NCBI RefSeq assembly: GCF_010093345.1
Contig: NZ_PDWT01000002.1
Coordinates: 124,001-188,000 of the forward strand
From: Pseudoxanthomonas yeongjuensis
Lineage (GTDB): Bacteria > Pseudomonadota > Gammaproteobacteria > Xanthomonadales > Xanthomonadaceae
Direction of reading: 5' to 3'
DNA: 64,000 nt
Shown here: positions 43,209 through 51,800 of the stretch, piece after piece
Layout of the letters: every line of letters starts with the position of its first letter
Position numbering within the stretch: position 1 is the first letter of the stretch
Notes under the pieces: generated by a model
The model's input: only the letters and a program-made list of their open reading frames with translations
The model's database searches: none
What the model was told of the DNA's origin: nothing
Position numbers and translations under genes: made by a program

Positions 43209-44126
43209 TCAAAACCCGATGACGGCTTCCAGGCTCAAGTAGCGGTAGGCATAGCTGCCGGCGCCAGTGTCGTTGAGTACCGGCGTGTCCTTGTAACCGG
43301 CGTTGGCGCGCAGCCAGGCCTGCTTCCAGTGCGGCGTGTCCACGCCGATCTCGAACATGCGCGCGCGCTTCCAGCCCTCGCTGTCGCTGCGCTGGCGGCC
43401 CCAGCCGGCGACCGCGCGCCACTGGTAGCCCGCATGGTTGCGACGCAAGGCCACCACGCCCAGCGCTTCGCCATACCATGCCGGCGAGTAGTAGTCGCCC
43501 TCTGCCGGATCGCTGTTGCGGAAGTAGCGGCTGCGCAACTGCACGCTGATGCCCTGTTCGGGGAATGCGGCGAAGACGAGGTTGCCGCGCAGATGCGTGC
43601 GCAGGTTGTCGCCCGCGCCGAAATCCTGCACGCCCACCAATCCGGTGGCGGTCCAGCGCTCGTCGAGCGGCAGGTCCAGCGCGGCGCCGGCGAAGGTCTG
43701 CACCAGGCCGCGCTCGGCGCCGTCGCGGGTCTCCAGGATTTCCCGCTCCAGGAAGAATTCCTTGCGTCGTGCGTCTTCGCTATGCAGGGAAGCGCTGCCC
43801 AACAGCGCATCGCCATTGGTGCCCGCATCCACCTTCCAGCGCCAAAGGTCTCCGCCGCCCGCGGCGCGCACGTACAGGCGCTGTTCGGTCTGCGACCAGT
43901 CGTCGCCGGCGAAACGCGCGCGCTCCACCTTCGCCCCCAGCCAGCGGTCGTCGCTGTAGCGGCGCAGGTCCCAGCCCAGTCCGTATTTCTGGGTTTCGTT
44001 GCCGTCGGCGTCGGAAGAAAGCCACAGCTCCGGCCGCAGCGCCTGCTCCGGCTGCGTTTTTTCGGCCGCGGCCGCGGCCATCGGCAGCGCCATCAATAGC
44101 GCGATGACCAGTGCGTTGCGCATCAT
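43209..44126 (-). CDS. Outer-membrane beta-barrel protein coupled to a GT2 gene
   Basis: A 305-residue protein without a named domain that I can assign. It has a signal peptide (about 1-21, AAAAA-type end). The rest consists of alternating strands rich in W, R and G (KYGLGWDLRRYSDDRWLG, WTATGLVGVQDFGAGDN, GISVQLRSRYFRNSD, YQWRAVAGWGRQRSDSEGW), and it ends in LSLEAVIGF with a final phenylalanine. This is the form of a 12- to 16-strand outer-membrane barrel. Its start overlaps the stop of the glycosyltransferase gene (ATGA), so it is translated with it. A role in export of the polysaccharide is plausible but unproven. Confidence 0.75.
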   Translation of the reverse strand: MMRNALVIALLMALPMAAAAAEKTQPEQALRPELWLSSDADGNETQKYGLGWDLRRYSDDRWLGAKVERARFAGDDWSQTEQRLYVRAAGGGDLWRWKVDAGTNGDALLGSASLHSEDARRKEFFLEREILETRDGAERGLVQTFAGAALDLPLDERWTATGLVGVQDFGAGDNLRTHLRGNLVFAAFPEQGISVQLRSRYFRNSDPAEGDYYSPAWYGEALGVVALRRNHAGYQWRAVAGWGRQRSDSEGWKRARMFEIGVDTPHWKQAWLRANAGYKDTPVLNDTGAGSYAYRYLSLEAVIGF

Positions 44127-45538
44127 TTCGTGCCCCAGGTCTTGCGCAGGCGCAGGAGTTCGGCGGTATAGCCCAGCACGCATACCGGCTGCAGCAGCAT
44201 CGTGTAGCCAAGGGTGTAGAACAGGAAGCCGCCGATGTTGCGCCGCACGTGCAGGTCCTGCTTCTTGAACATGCGGGTCTGCACGCCGAAGATCACGGCG
44301 TTCCACAGCATCGCCAGTGGCAGCACCAGCAGGGTCATCAGGCCCGCGATCCAGTAGTAGCCGAACAGCGCCAGCACCAGGCCGGGCAGGAAAGCCAGGG
44401 TGTAGGCCAGATCCAGGGGCAGGAACAGCAGGTTCCACCAGATGAACAGCGTGCTCATGCGCGCCTTGAACAGCAGGCGGCCGTGGCGCGCGAAGGCCTC
44501 CATCAAGCCACGCGACCAGCGCTGGCGCTGGCGTGCGAACTGTCCGACCGTAGCCGGCACGTTGGTGAACAGGCAGGCGTCTTCGCAATAGCCGACGCGC
44601 GCGCCGGTCGCCAGCAGCGCCCACGACACCACGATGTCCTCGCCCACGCATTCCGGCCAGCCGCCGACCTGTTCCAGCGCTTCGCGGGTATACAGCGAGA
44701 AAGCGCCCTGGGCGACCAGGGTGCCGTGGTACATGCTCTGCATGCGCTTGACCGCGGCGATGCCGTGGAAGTAATCCCACTCCTGCGCGCGGGTCAGCCA
44801 GTTTTCGCGCGAGTTGCGCACCAGCACGGCGCCGGCGACGGCCACCGTGCCACTCGGGTCGGAGAGGAAGCGCTGGGTGATCTTGCGCAACGCATCGGAG
44901 CGCAGGTAGGAGTCGCCATCCACGGTGATCACCAGGCGCTGGCCGGTTTCGGCCAGGCCCCGGTTCAGCGCGGCCGATTTGCCGCGGTTGCGCGGCTGCG
45001 CCAGCACCCGGATGCGCAGCCCGTCGCGCGACAGGGCCACGGCGCTCGCCCGGGCCCGGGCCAGGGTGTCGTCGGTGGAGCCATCGTCGATCACCACCAC
45101 CTCGACGTTGCCCGTGTAGTCCTGGCGGGCCAGGCTGAGCAGGGTGTCGTCGATGTTGCCGCTTTCGTTGTAGCAGGCGACCAGCACGCACAGGTCCGGG
45201 TAACGTGCGAATTCGCGTCGCTGCGGGCGCCGGTCGCTGAGGATGGAGCCGATCAGGAACGCATTCATGAAGCCGGGCACGTAGGCGATGAACACGATCA
45301 CCGTCAAGGCCAGGCCGAAGCCGATCACGTGCGACAGCTCGCCCAGCCAGGTTTGCGAAAGCCATACGCTGAGCGCCATCCAGGCGGAAGCGAAAAGCAG
45401 CACCAGCATGAATTTCAGGCGCAGCGGAACGTACAGGCGACCGGTCTTGGAGGCGGGCGCGTGTTCGATAGCCGGCGCAGGCAGTTGAGCAGCGTCGTAT
45501 TCGGGAGTCGAAGGGGGAGCTAAGGCAGGTTCGTACAT
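44123..45538 (-). CDS. Processive family 2 glycosyltransferase (PgaC/IcaA-like polysaccharide synthase)
   Basis: A 471-residue membrane glycosyltransferase. Two helices (about 42-62 and 70-95) precede the GT-A domain: VACYNESGNIDDTL, the UDP-binding D151-D152 (VIDDGSTDDT), the DxD at D207/D209 (TVDGDSYL), the general base in GED 299-301 and the product-channel Q337-W341 (QRQRWSRGL). Further helices lie at about 365-420 and 438-460. The complete D, DxD, ED, QxxRW set marks a processive beta-glycan synthase such as the poly-GlcNAc synthase PgaC; the sugar is not certain. No pgaA, pgaB or pgaD is adjacent. The start MYEPALAP is chosen over an upstream ATG that extends through the probable promoter. 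Confidence 0.9.
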   Translation of the reverse strand: MYEPALAPPSTPEYDAAQLPAPAIEHAPASKTGRLYVPLRLKFMLVLLFASAWMALSVWLSQTWLGELSHVIGFGLALTVIVFIAYVPGFMNAFLIGSILSDRRPQRREFARYPDLCVLVACYNESGNIDDTLLSLARQDYTGNVEVVVIDDGSTDDTLARARASAVALSRDGLRIRVLAQPRNRGKSAALNRGLAETGQRLVITVDGDSYLRSDALRKITQRFLSDPSGTVAVAGAVLVRNSRENWLTRAQEWDYFHGIAAVKRMQSMYHGTLVAQGAFSLYTREALEQVGGWPECVGEDIVVSWALLATGARVGYCEDACLFTNVPATVGQFARQRQRWSRGLMEAFARHGRLLFKARMSTLFIWWNLLFLPLDLAYTLAFLPGLVLALFGYYWIAGLMTLLVLPLAMLWNAVIFGVQTRMFKKQDLHVRRNIGGFLFYTLGYTMLLQPVCVLGYTAELLRLRKTWGTK

Positions 45539-45580
45539 GGCGGTCTTGATCGCATATCGCGGATGGGGACCGTTCAAGCA

Positions 45581-45672
45581 ATTATCGTGCCATCTATCGA
45601 AGGGCCTGTAAGAGGTGCGTTTCCACAAGGATTTGTGGGAGCAGTTCGCAAATTGATGTGATGTTTGTCACA
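45581..45672 (-). promoter_or_regulatory. Promoter region of the GT2 operon with a consensus CRP/Clp site
   Basis: TGTGATGTTTGTCACA (45657-45672) is an exact match to the CRP/Clp consensus TGTGA-N6-TCACA. On the minus strand a GATAAT -10 candidate lies at 45581-45586, 42 bases upstream of the GT2 ATG, and the site centre is about 90 bases before the expected start of transcription. In Xanthomonas, Clp binds this consensus and is released by cyclic di-GMP. The activating or repressing effect here is an inference. Confidence 0.7.
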
Positions 45673-45781
45673 TTTGTGCCCGATTGCGTCGGTAATCGCC
45701 CATGCAGCCGACCTGGGGGGAGTGAATAAAGGCCGCTGATACCCGCGAACGTCACGGCATCCCGCCGGAATCAAGGAATCG

Positions 45782-47014
45782 TCAGCGCGTTTCCCGGTTT
45801 CTCGCCTTCCCGATCGCAGTGACCCGTGCCTTTTTGAGCGCTTCGCCGACGGCTGGGCCGCTGTGGGTTTCATTATCGATGTCGCGGGCGTTGACCGCGA
45901 GCGCGGCCGCGTGCAACCGCAGCAGGTCGCGAGCCTGCGGGTACTCGGCTTCCGCGCTGCCCAGCCGCCCGCGTTTATCCGCTTCGCAGACCAGTGCCAG
46001 CTGGGCGATGCGTTCGGGTTTGCGGAAGGCGTCGCAACGCGCCAGCAGTTCGAATACGGTCGCATCGCGCAACTCGTCCAGGCGGTGCACATTGAGGTGC
46101 TCGCGGCAGGCCACGATCGCCAGTTCGCGATGCGCCGCCGGGACTTTGAATCGCCCGCATAGCGCTCTCAGCGGCGCGAGGCCGGCCTGCTCGTGGCCGA
46201 TGTGCTTCGGCAGCACGTCCGCAGGCGTGAGCGCCTTGCCCAGGTCGTGGGTCAAGGCGGCGAAACCGATCAGGTCATCGCCGGGCGCCAGCCGCGCGGC
46301 CATGTCGCTGACCATTTCCTGATGCAGGCCCGTATCGATCTCGGGATGGTATTCGGCGCGTTGCGGCACCCCGTACAGGGCATCGATTTCCGGCAGCACC
46401 TGGGCCAGCGCGCCGCAGTCACGCAGGGTGCGGAGGAAGGCGGAGGGCGTGGGAGAACGCAGGGCGCGCGACAGTTCCTGCCAGACGCGCTCGGGCACCA
46501 GTTCGGCCAGTTCGCCGCCGTTGGCCATGTCCTGCATCAGGGCCATCGTTTCCGGCGCGACATGGAAGTCGAGTGCGGCGAAACGCGCCATGAAGCGCGC
46601 GGCGCGCAACACCCGCAGCGGATCCTCGGCGAACGCGGTTCCGGCATGCCGCAGCACGCGTTGTTCGATATCGCGCGCGCCGCCCAGCGGATCCACCAGC
46701 TTGCCGTCCTCGTCCTGGGCGATCGCGTTGATGGTGAAATCGCGGCGCCGGAGGTCTTCCTCGAGCGTCACCGACGGATCGGCATCGACGACGAAACCGC
46801 GATAGCCGCGCCCGCTCTTGCGCTCGGTGCGGGCCAGTGCGTACTCCTCGCCGGTCTGCGGATGCAGGAACACGGGGAAGTCGCGGCCTACCGGCTTGAA
46901 GCCGAGCGCGAGCATTTCCTCCGGGGTGCTGCCGACCACGACATGGTCGTTGTCGCCGGGTTTCAGGCCCAGCAAACGGTCACGGACTGCGCCGCCGACG
47001 AGGTAGGTTTTCAT
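45782..47014 (-). CDS. cca: CCA-adding enzyme with HD domain (multifunctional Cca)
   Basis: It builds and repairs the 3' CCA end of tRNAs. The 410-residue protein has the class II nucleotidyltransferase head [17 protein letters not shown], the catalytic GDNDHVVVG (DxD), [29 protein letters not shown], and [12 protein letters not shown]. The C-terminal HD phosphohydrolase domain has [15 protein letters not shown] and [14 protein letters not shown], which gives phosphatase and cyclic phosphodiesterase activity in E. coli. GDNDH in place of the common DxDW-type motif still keeps both aspartates. A palindromic repeat lies upstream. Confidence 0.96.
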   Translation of the reverse strand: MKTYLVGGAVRDRLLGLKPGDNDHVVVGSTPEEMLALGFKPVGRDFPVFLHPQTGEEYALARTERKSGRGYRGFVVDADPSVTLEEDLRRRDFTINAIAQDEDGKLVDPLGGARDIEQRVLRHAGTAFAEDPLRVLRAARFMARFAALDFHVAPETMALMQDMANGGELAELVPERVWQELSRALRSPTPSAFLRTLRDCGALAQVLPEIDALYGVPQRAEYHPEIDTGLHQEMVSDMAARLAPGDDLIGFAALTHDLGKALTPADVLPKHIGHEQAGLAPLRALCGRFKVPAAHRELAIVACREHLNVHRLDELRDATVFELLARCDAFRKPERIAQLALVCEADKRGRLGSAEAEYPQARDLLRLHAAALAVNARDIDNETHSGPAVGEALKKARVTAIGKARNRETR

Positions 47015-47035
47015 GTTCGGATGATGCCTGATTTT

Positions 47036-47170
47036 CCTTCTCCCTCCGGGAGAAGGTGCCCGCAGGGCGGATGAGGGAATGGATTATCAGATCGTAGAAG
47101 ACTCCACTACGCGCAGAATTCTCCTTCCCCCATCCGTCGCTTCGCGCCACCTTCTCCCGGTGGGAGAAGG
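47036..47170. repeat. Long palindromic repeat of CCTTCTCCC...GGGAGAAGG type
   Basis: Each end is itself a hairpin: CCTTCTCCCTCCGGGAGAAGG at 47036-47056 and CCTTCTCCCGGTGGGAGAAGG at 47150-47170. Next to these are GGCGGATGAGGG and its partner CCCCCATCCGTC. The two halves are inverted around a spacer of about 50 bases. It fills most of the gap between slt and cca. Elements of this kind are common between genes in Xanthomonas-like genomes. Confidence 0.85.
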
Positions 47171-47181
47171 AAAGCTGGAGA

Positions 47182-49173
47182 TCAGCTCTTCGGCACCAGC
47201 GCCGTAGGGCAGGTAAACGATTTGCGCTTGCCGCCGCTGCGTCCGAGCATGCGGTCGGTGACCGGCAGCGCGTTGCCGGTCAAGCGCCAGTCGTAGATCA
47301 CGCTGAAGGCGAGGATCCGCGCCACGTATTCGCGGGTTTCCTTGTAGCTGATCGTCTCGATCCAGAAATCGGCGTCGAAGCCGGGGCGTTGCGATTGCCA
47401 GCGCGCGGTCGGGGTCGGGCCGGCGTTGTAGGCGGCGATGGCCACGTAGGGCGTGCCGTACTTGTTCAACATCTGCCGCAGGTAAGCGGTGCCCAGCATG
47501 ATGTTGGTGTCGGAATCGTACAGGCTGGCCGCGCCGCCCCACGGCAGGCCCTGGCTCCTGGCCACGGTGGCGCCGGTGCCCGGCAGCACCTGCATCAGGC
47601 CCATCGCATTGGCGCCGGAGCGCGCCTTGGGATTGAAGAGGCTTTCGGCGCGGATCTCGGCCGCGACCCAGGCCGGGTCGATGGCCTGTTTCGCCGCTTC
47701 GCGGCGGATGGTCGCATCGTGGTGCAGCGGGAAGCGCAATTCGTACAGGCGCAGTTCTTCCGGGCGGCTCTGGCCGCCGGCCTTGCCCAGCGAAAACACC
47801 GCGCGGTCGAACCAGCCGTTGTCGCGCGCCACTTCCACCGCGATCCGGCGCTGGGTGTCGTCGAATCGCGTCAGCGCGCTGTTCCATTCGCTGGTCGCCC
47901 AGCCCACGCGTTCCAGTTTCCACAATTCCATCGCCCGGACGATGGCCGGGTCGCGCGCGATCGCCGCCTGGGCCTGCGCGCTGTCGTTGGGAATCCAGGC
48001 GCACAGCGCGTACGGCTGGTCGAGGCGGTCGGCGGCGAGGAAACCGTGGAAAGTGGCCGACTTCGCTGCTTCCTGGAACAGGCGCTGGGCCCCGGCCTTG
48101 TTGCCGGTTTCCTCTTCCAGGCGTCCTTCGAAATACAGCCAGCGCGAATCCCCGCGCTGGGTCTTGGGCATCTTGCGGATAGCGGCCAGCGCCGCGCGCC
48201 AGTCGCCACGTGCCATGGCTTCGCGCACCCGCCATTCGTGCAGTCTTTCGTCGTAGACCGATTCGGGCACCGCATTGAGGCGCCGCGCCGAATCGGGATC
48301 GTACGAGGCCACCGTCCACAACGCCGCTTCATACAGCACCTTGCCGCGCTCGGTTTCGTCCATGCCCAGCGCGGTCGCGTATTGCGGCAACTGCAGCTCG
48401 GCCGCGGCCGGGGCCGACTTGGCCAGGCGCATCAGGCCGTACATGGCGACCTTGCGGCTGCGTTCGGTCCGCGGCCAGTTGAGCGCGCGCGGAGTCACCG
48501 TTTCCAGGAACGAGGCGTACTCGTTGGCCTGCGCGGCTTCGGACGCCGGCAGGCCGCGCGCGGCGCTGCGCATGACTGCGGGCTGCTGTTCGGCCGCGGC
48601 TTTCTCGATCCGTTCCCAGCGCAGTGCCGGCGGCAGGCCGCCCTGCGCGCCGAGGATTGCGAACACCGGATCGCAGCTGTCCGGCAACGGCTTGCCGCTG
48701 CCGGTCCAGAGTTTCTGCGCGTCGGCGGTCCATTGCGCATCGGCCTTGCCCATGGCCTGGCGCGCGTTGAGTTCGGCGCATTGCAGGCCGACATTGGAGG
48801 TCGGTGTCCAGGACGCGAGCAGGGTCGGCCAGTCCTGGCGCCGCGACAGCGCCGGCAACCATGCGACGCGGAACGCATCGGCTACCGCCTGGCCTTGGTA
48901 ACGCTTGAGGAAGGACTGCGCCCGCGCGGTCGGCAAGGTGTCGATATCGCGCTTGAGCGCGGCGAATTCCACCCAGCCATACAACGGATGCGTGGCGAGT
49001 CCCGGATATCGCGCGGCATCGAACTGTCCGCTCTCCGCCGCCTGCAATGCCGCCTGGATCTGCGGGCGCTGCGCGTCGAGGTTCTGCGCGTGGGCGACGC
49101 CCGAAAGGAACATGCTGGAAAGGAGCATGCCGCAAGCGGCGGCGAGTACGATGGCGTGGCGGGATCTGATCAT
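47182..49173 (-). CDS. slt: Soluble lytic murein transglycosylase (Slt70 type)
   Basis: It cleaves peptidoglycan glycan strands to anhydromuropeptides in the periplasm. The 663-residue protein has a signal peptide (about 1-29, ending AHAQ), a long alpha-helical U-domain to about 480, and a C-terminal SLT domain. The catalytic glutamate is E510 in EIRAESLFNPKARSGANAMGLMQVLPGTG, followed by NIMLGTAYLRQML and YVAIAAYNAGPTPTARW. The length matches E. coli Slt70. The start MIRSRHAIVLAAACG gives the signal peptide; the long open frame upstream is antisense to the permease gene. Confidence 0.95.
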   Translation of the reverse strand: MIRSRHAIVLAAACGMLLSSMFLSGVAHAQNLDAQRPQIQAALQAAESGQFDAARYPGLATHPLYGWVEFAALKRDIDTLPTARAQSFLKRYQGQAVADAFRVAWLPALSRRQDWPTLLASWTPTSNVGLQCAELNARQAMGKADAQWTADAQKLWTGSGKPLPDSCDPVFAILGAQGGLPPALRWERIEKAAAEQQPAVMRSAARGLPASEAAQANEYASFLETVTPRALNWPRTERSRKVAMYGLMRLAKSAPAAAELQLPQYATALGMDETERGKVLYEAALWTVASYDPDSARRLNAVPESVYDERLHEWRVREAMARGDWRAALAAIRKMPKTQRGDSRWLYFEGRLEEETGNKAGAQRLFQEAAKSATFHGFLAADRLDQPYALCAWIPNDSAQAQAAIARDPAIVRAMELWKLERVGWATSEWNSALTRFDDTQRRIAVEVARDNGWFDRAVFSLGKAGGQSRPEELRLYELRFPLHHDATIRREAAKQAIDPAWVAAEIRAESLFNPKARSGANAMGLMQVLPGTGATVARSQGLPWGGAASLYDSDTNIMLGTAYLRQMLNKYGTPYVAIAAYNAGPTPTARWQSQRPGFDADFWIETISYKETREYVARILAFSVIYDWRLTGNALPVTDRMLGRSGGKRKSFTCPTALVPKS

Positions 49174-49260
49174 GATCGAATGGTAAGGGAGGGCGGATGA
49201 ATCGCGCTTTCTCGTGGCTGACCACGTTCCGCTTTCCATGCAGTACCCACAGGAGCGAAC

Positions 49261-50058
49261 GTGTTCGAAGGAATCTGGATCTTCCCCTTGCTCGGCGTGG
49301 TTGCCGGGATCCTTGCCGGCCTGCTCGGCGTCGGCGGTGGCCTGGTGCTGGTCGGCGCGCTGGCGTGGTTGTTGCCCTTGTATGGCGTGCCGAAGGAAGC
49401 GGCGATGCATGCGGCCCTGGCCAGTTCCTTGGCCAGCATCGTGATGACCGCGGCCTCGTCCGCATATGCGCACCATCGACGTGGCGGTGTGCTGTGGCCG
49501 ACAGTGGCGTGGATGGTGCCGGGGTTGCTGCTCGGGGGATGGCTGGGCAGCGGTATCGCGGTCAAGCTCGATGACCAGGTGTTGCGCTGGTTCGTCGCCC
49601 TTTACTGCCTGCTGGCTGCGGCGCAGCTGTTGTCCAGTAAAGCCCATCGAGCGCAAGCCGGGGTCGCCGCGACGGCGCCTTCGGGGTTGCCGATGACCGC
49701 GGCGGGTGTCGGTATCGGTGCCATGTCGGCGGTGGTCGGCATCGGCGGCGGCAGCATGACCGTGCCGCTGCTGGTCTGGCGCGGCATCGCTCCGGTGCGC
49801 GCGGTGGGCACTTCCAGCGCCTGCGGGGTGGCCATCGGCCTGGCCAGTGCGTTCGGCTATGCGCTGCACGCGCCTGCAGGCGCGTTGCCGCAGTACTCGA
49901 TCGGCTACGTCTATCTGCCCGCCGCGATCGGCGTGGCTGCGGCCTCGATCCTGGCGGCCCCATACGGAACCCGCCTGGCGCACAGGTTGAGCGGCCAGGT
50001 ATTGAAGCGGGTCTTCGCGATATTCCTGATCACGGTGGGAGTGACGTTGCTGCTGTAG
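49261..50058 (+). CDS. TauE/SafE-family (TSUP) membrane permease
   Basis: A 265-residue transporter of the sulfite/sulfonate exporter family with about eight helices. The two family repeats are visible: GVVAGILAGLLGVGGGLVLVGAL at the start and GAMSAVVGIGGGSMTVPLLVWRG in the second half. It starts with GTG, preceded by CAGGAGCG. It is followed by a strong terminator shared with the convergent endonuclease-family gene. The substrate cannot be told from sequence. Confidence 0.9.
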   Translation: MFEGIWIFPLLGVVAGILAGLLGVGGGLVLVGALAWLLPLYGVPKEAAMHAALASSLASIVMTAASSAYAHHRRGGVLWPTVAWMVPGLLLGGWLGSGIAVKLDDQVLRWFVALYCLLAAAQLLSSKAHRAQAGVAATAPSGLPMTAAGVGIGAMSAVVGIGGGSMTVPLLVWRGIAPVRAVGTSSACGVAIGLASAFGYALHAPAGALPQYSIGYVYLPAAIGVAAASILAAPYGTRLAHRLSGQVLKRVFAIFLITVGVTLLL

Positions 50059-50090
50059 GCGCGGAATACCGGGTATCCGGAGATCCAACA

Positions 50091-50125
50091 AGCGAAAAGG
50101 CCGGCATGGAGCCGGCCTTTTCGCT
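50091..50125. terminator. Bidirectional rho-independent terminator
   Basis: A 15-bp perfect stem (AGCGAAAAGGCCGGC / GCCGGCCTTTTCGCT) with the loop ATGGA, carrying A-runs and T-runs inside its arms. It lies between the convergent permease and endonuclease-family genes and can serve both. Confidence 0.9.
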
Positions 50126-50140
50126 GGAACGCGCGCCTGT

Positions 50141-50908
50141 TTACTTCAACGCCGCCAGCGGCACGTCGATGCTCATCGCCAACGCCAGGTGATCGGAGAA
50201 CGCCGCCGGGATCGCACGCGCATCGGCGAATGCGAGCTTCTCGCTGACCAGGATGTGGTCGATGGCGCGCTGCGGACGCCAGCTGGGGAAGGTCGGCACG
50301 CAGAACGCGGGTGGACGCAGGTAGGTGCGGTCGTACAGCAGCTCCATTTCCGGCCGATCGGGGACGCAGTTGAAATCGCCCATCAGCACCGCATGCGGAT
50401 GCTCGGCCAGCAACTCGGCGATGAAGGCCAGTTGCGCGCGCCGCGAGGTCGAGCCCAGCGACAGGTGCGCCACCGCCACCACCAGGCCTTGGTCGCCGTC
50501 GCCGAACCTGGCCAGCAACACGCCGCGTCCGCCGATCCGGCCCGGCAGCGCGTGGTCGCTGACCTCCACCGGTTCCAGCCGGCTGAGCAGGCCGTTGGCG
50601 CTGGAAGCCACGCGTCCGACATTGCGGTTGGGCTGGTGGCTCCAGTAGTCGAAGCGTCCCTGTTCGGCCAGGTAATGGGTCTGGTTGGTGAAGCCGGAGC
50701 GCAAACTGCCCGGATCCGCTTCCTGCAGGCCGACGATGTCGTGCTCGCCGGCCATCTTCGCGATCGAGTCCAGGCTGCCGCGCTTGTTGCCGGTAGGCAA
50801 CGCATGCGACCAGCTGCGGGTCACGTAGTCGCTGTAGCGACGCGTGCTGGAGCCGGCCTGGATGTTGGCGCTGAGCAGCTTGAGCCGGCGTGTATCCGAG
50901 GGAATCAC
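50141..50908 (-). CDS. Endonuclease/exonuclease/phosphatase-family protein
   Basis: A 255-residue metal-dependent hydrolase of the DNase I-like EEP fold. Motifs are KLLSANIQAG (first strand with the metal-binding Asn), HDIVGLQEADPGS (catalytic Glu), VAVAHLSLGSTSRRAQLAFI, HAVLMGDFNCVPDRPEM (Asp-Asn pair) and FSDHLALAMSID (final His). It has no signal peptide. Members hydrolyse nucleic acids, phospholipids or phosphoinositides, so the substrate is open. This gene beside dsbA and cytochrome c4 is a conserved arrangement in pseudomonads and xanthomonads. Confidence 0.9.
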   Translation of the reverse strand: MIPSDTRRLKLLSANIQAGSSTRRYSDYVTRSWSHALPTGNKRGSLDSIAKMAGEHDIVGLQEADPGSLRSGFTNQTHYLAEQGRFDYWSHQPNRNVGRVASSANGLLSRLEPVEVSDHALPGRIGGRGVLLARFGDGDQGLVVAVAHLSLGSTSRRAQLAFIAELLAEHPHAVLMGDFNCVPDRPEMELLYDRTYLRPPAFCVPTFPSWRPQRAIDHILVSEKLAFADARAIPAAFSDHLALAMSIDVPLAALK

Positions 50909-50925
50909 GTGGGGATGCGCCCGGC

Positions 50926-51705
50926 TTACTTCGCCGCGCGCTCCTGGGCGATCAGCTGGTCGGCGATGCGCAGCATGTCGTCCCAGTTCCTGCCCTTGAC
51001 CAGGTATTTGCCGTTCACGATCAGCGACGGCGTGCCGCTGATCTGGCTGCGGACCGCGAACTGCCTGGCCTTGTTGAGCTTGCCGTTGATCGCGAAGCTG
51101 TTCATGGCGTTGGTGAACTGTTCGGCGCTGACCCCGTACTGGGAATAGAAAGCGGCGATCGGTGCCGCGGTCGGCTTTTCGCCCTCGCCCGGCAGGGTGT
51201 TCTTGGCGTGGATCGCGTCATAAACGGCGTCGTGGGTCTTGTCCACCAGGCCCAGCGATTCGGCCGCGTAGAACGCATGCGCATACGGGATCCAGTCCGG
51301 GCCGAACTGCGCCGGCACGTAGGTCACGCGTACGTCCGCGGGCAGCTTGGCCTTCCAGGCGCGCACCGAGGACTGGAACGCGTTGCAGGCCGGGCAGACA
51401 TAGCCGAACACCTCGACCACTTCGATCTTGCCGTCGAGCGGATCGAACGGCTGCCCGCCCTGGATCTCGACATAGTCCGTGCCGGGGACCAGCGCCGGGC
51501 CGGTGGGGGCGACAACCGGGTTGTTGTTGGCCGCAGCGGGCTCGGCGGCTGCTTCTTCGGCGGGCGTGGCCGCCGGTGCTTCCGCCACGACCGGTGCTTC
51601 GGCCGCGGGCGCGGTATCGGCGACCGGTGCGGCCGCTTCCTGCTTGCTGCAGGCGGCGAGGATCGGCAACAAGGCCATCAGCGTCAGCGCATAACGGGAT
51701 TTCAT
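50926..51705 (-). CDS. DsbA-family thiol:disulfide oxidoreductase, predicted lipoprotein
   Basis: A 259-residue periplasmic disulfide-forming enzyme. The N-terminus ends in a lipobox (LPILAACSK, Cys about 19). An Ala/Pro/Glu-rich linker of about 45 residues then leads to the thioredoxin fold: YVEIQGGQPFDPLDGKIEVVEVFGYVCPACNAFQ carries the CPAC active site, and ISGTPSLIVNGKYLV has the cis-proline loop. Compared with the next dsbA gene it is longer only by the lipid anchor and linker. It is 17 bases after the endonuclease-family gene start region and reads the same way. Confidence 0.92.
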   Translation of the reverse strand: MKSRYALTLMALLPILAACSKQEAAAPVADTAPAAEAPVVAEAPAATPAEEAAAEPAAANNNPVVAPTGPALVPGTDYVEIQGGQPFDPLDGKIEVVEVFGYVCPACNAFQSSVRAWKAKLPADVRVTYVPAQFGPDWIPYAHAFYAAESLGLVDKTHDAVYDAIHAKNTLPGEGEKPTAAPIAAFYSQYGVSAEQFTNAMNSFAINGKLNKARQFAVRSQISGTPSLIVNGKYLVKGRNWDDMLRIADQLIAQERAAK

Positions 51706-51800
51706 GGTTCGGGCTCCAGGCATGGACATGGAAAGGGGAAGGCTGGCCGCACTATGCCGCCAGCGGGAAAGGATTCAAACCGACGCGATCACGAAGCGGG

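Noticed and set aside
44127-45581. Minus-strand frame upstream of the barrel-like gene that would make one 790-residue protein
   Set aside because: The upper part is a frame-shifted shadow of the GT2 gene; the barrel gene has its own signal peptide and coupled start.
49174-50091. Upstream extension of slt to about 969 residues
   Set aside because: The added part is antisense to the TauE-type permease, and a proper signal peptide starts at 49173.
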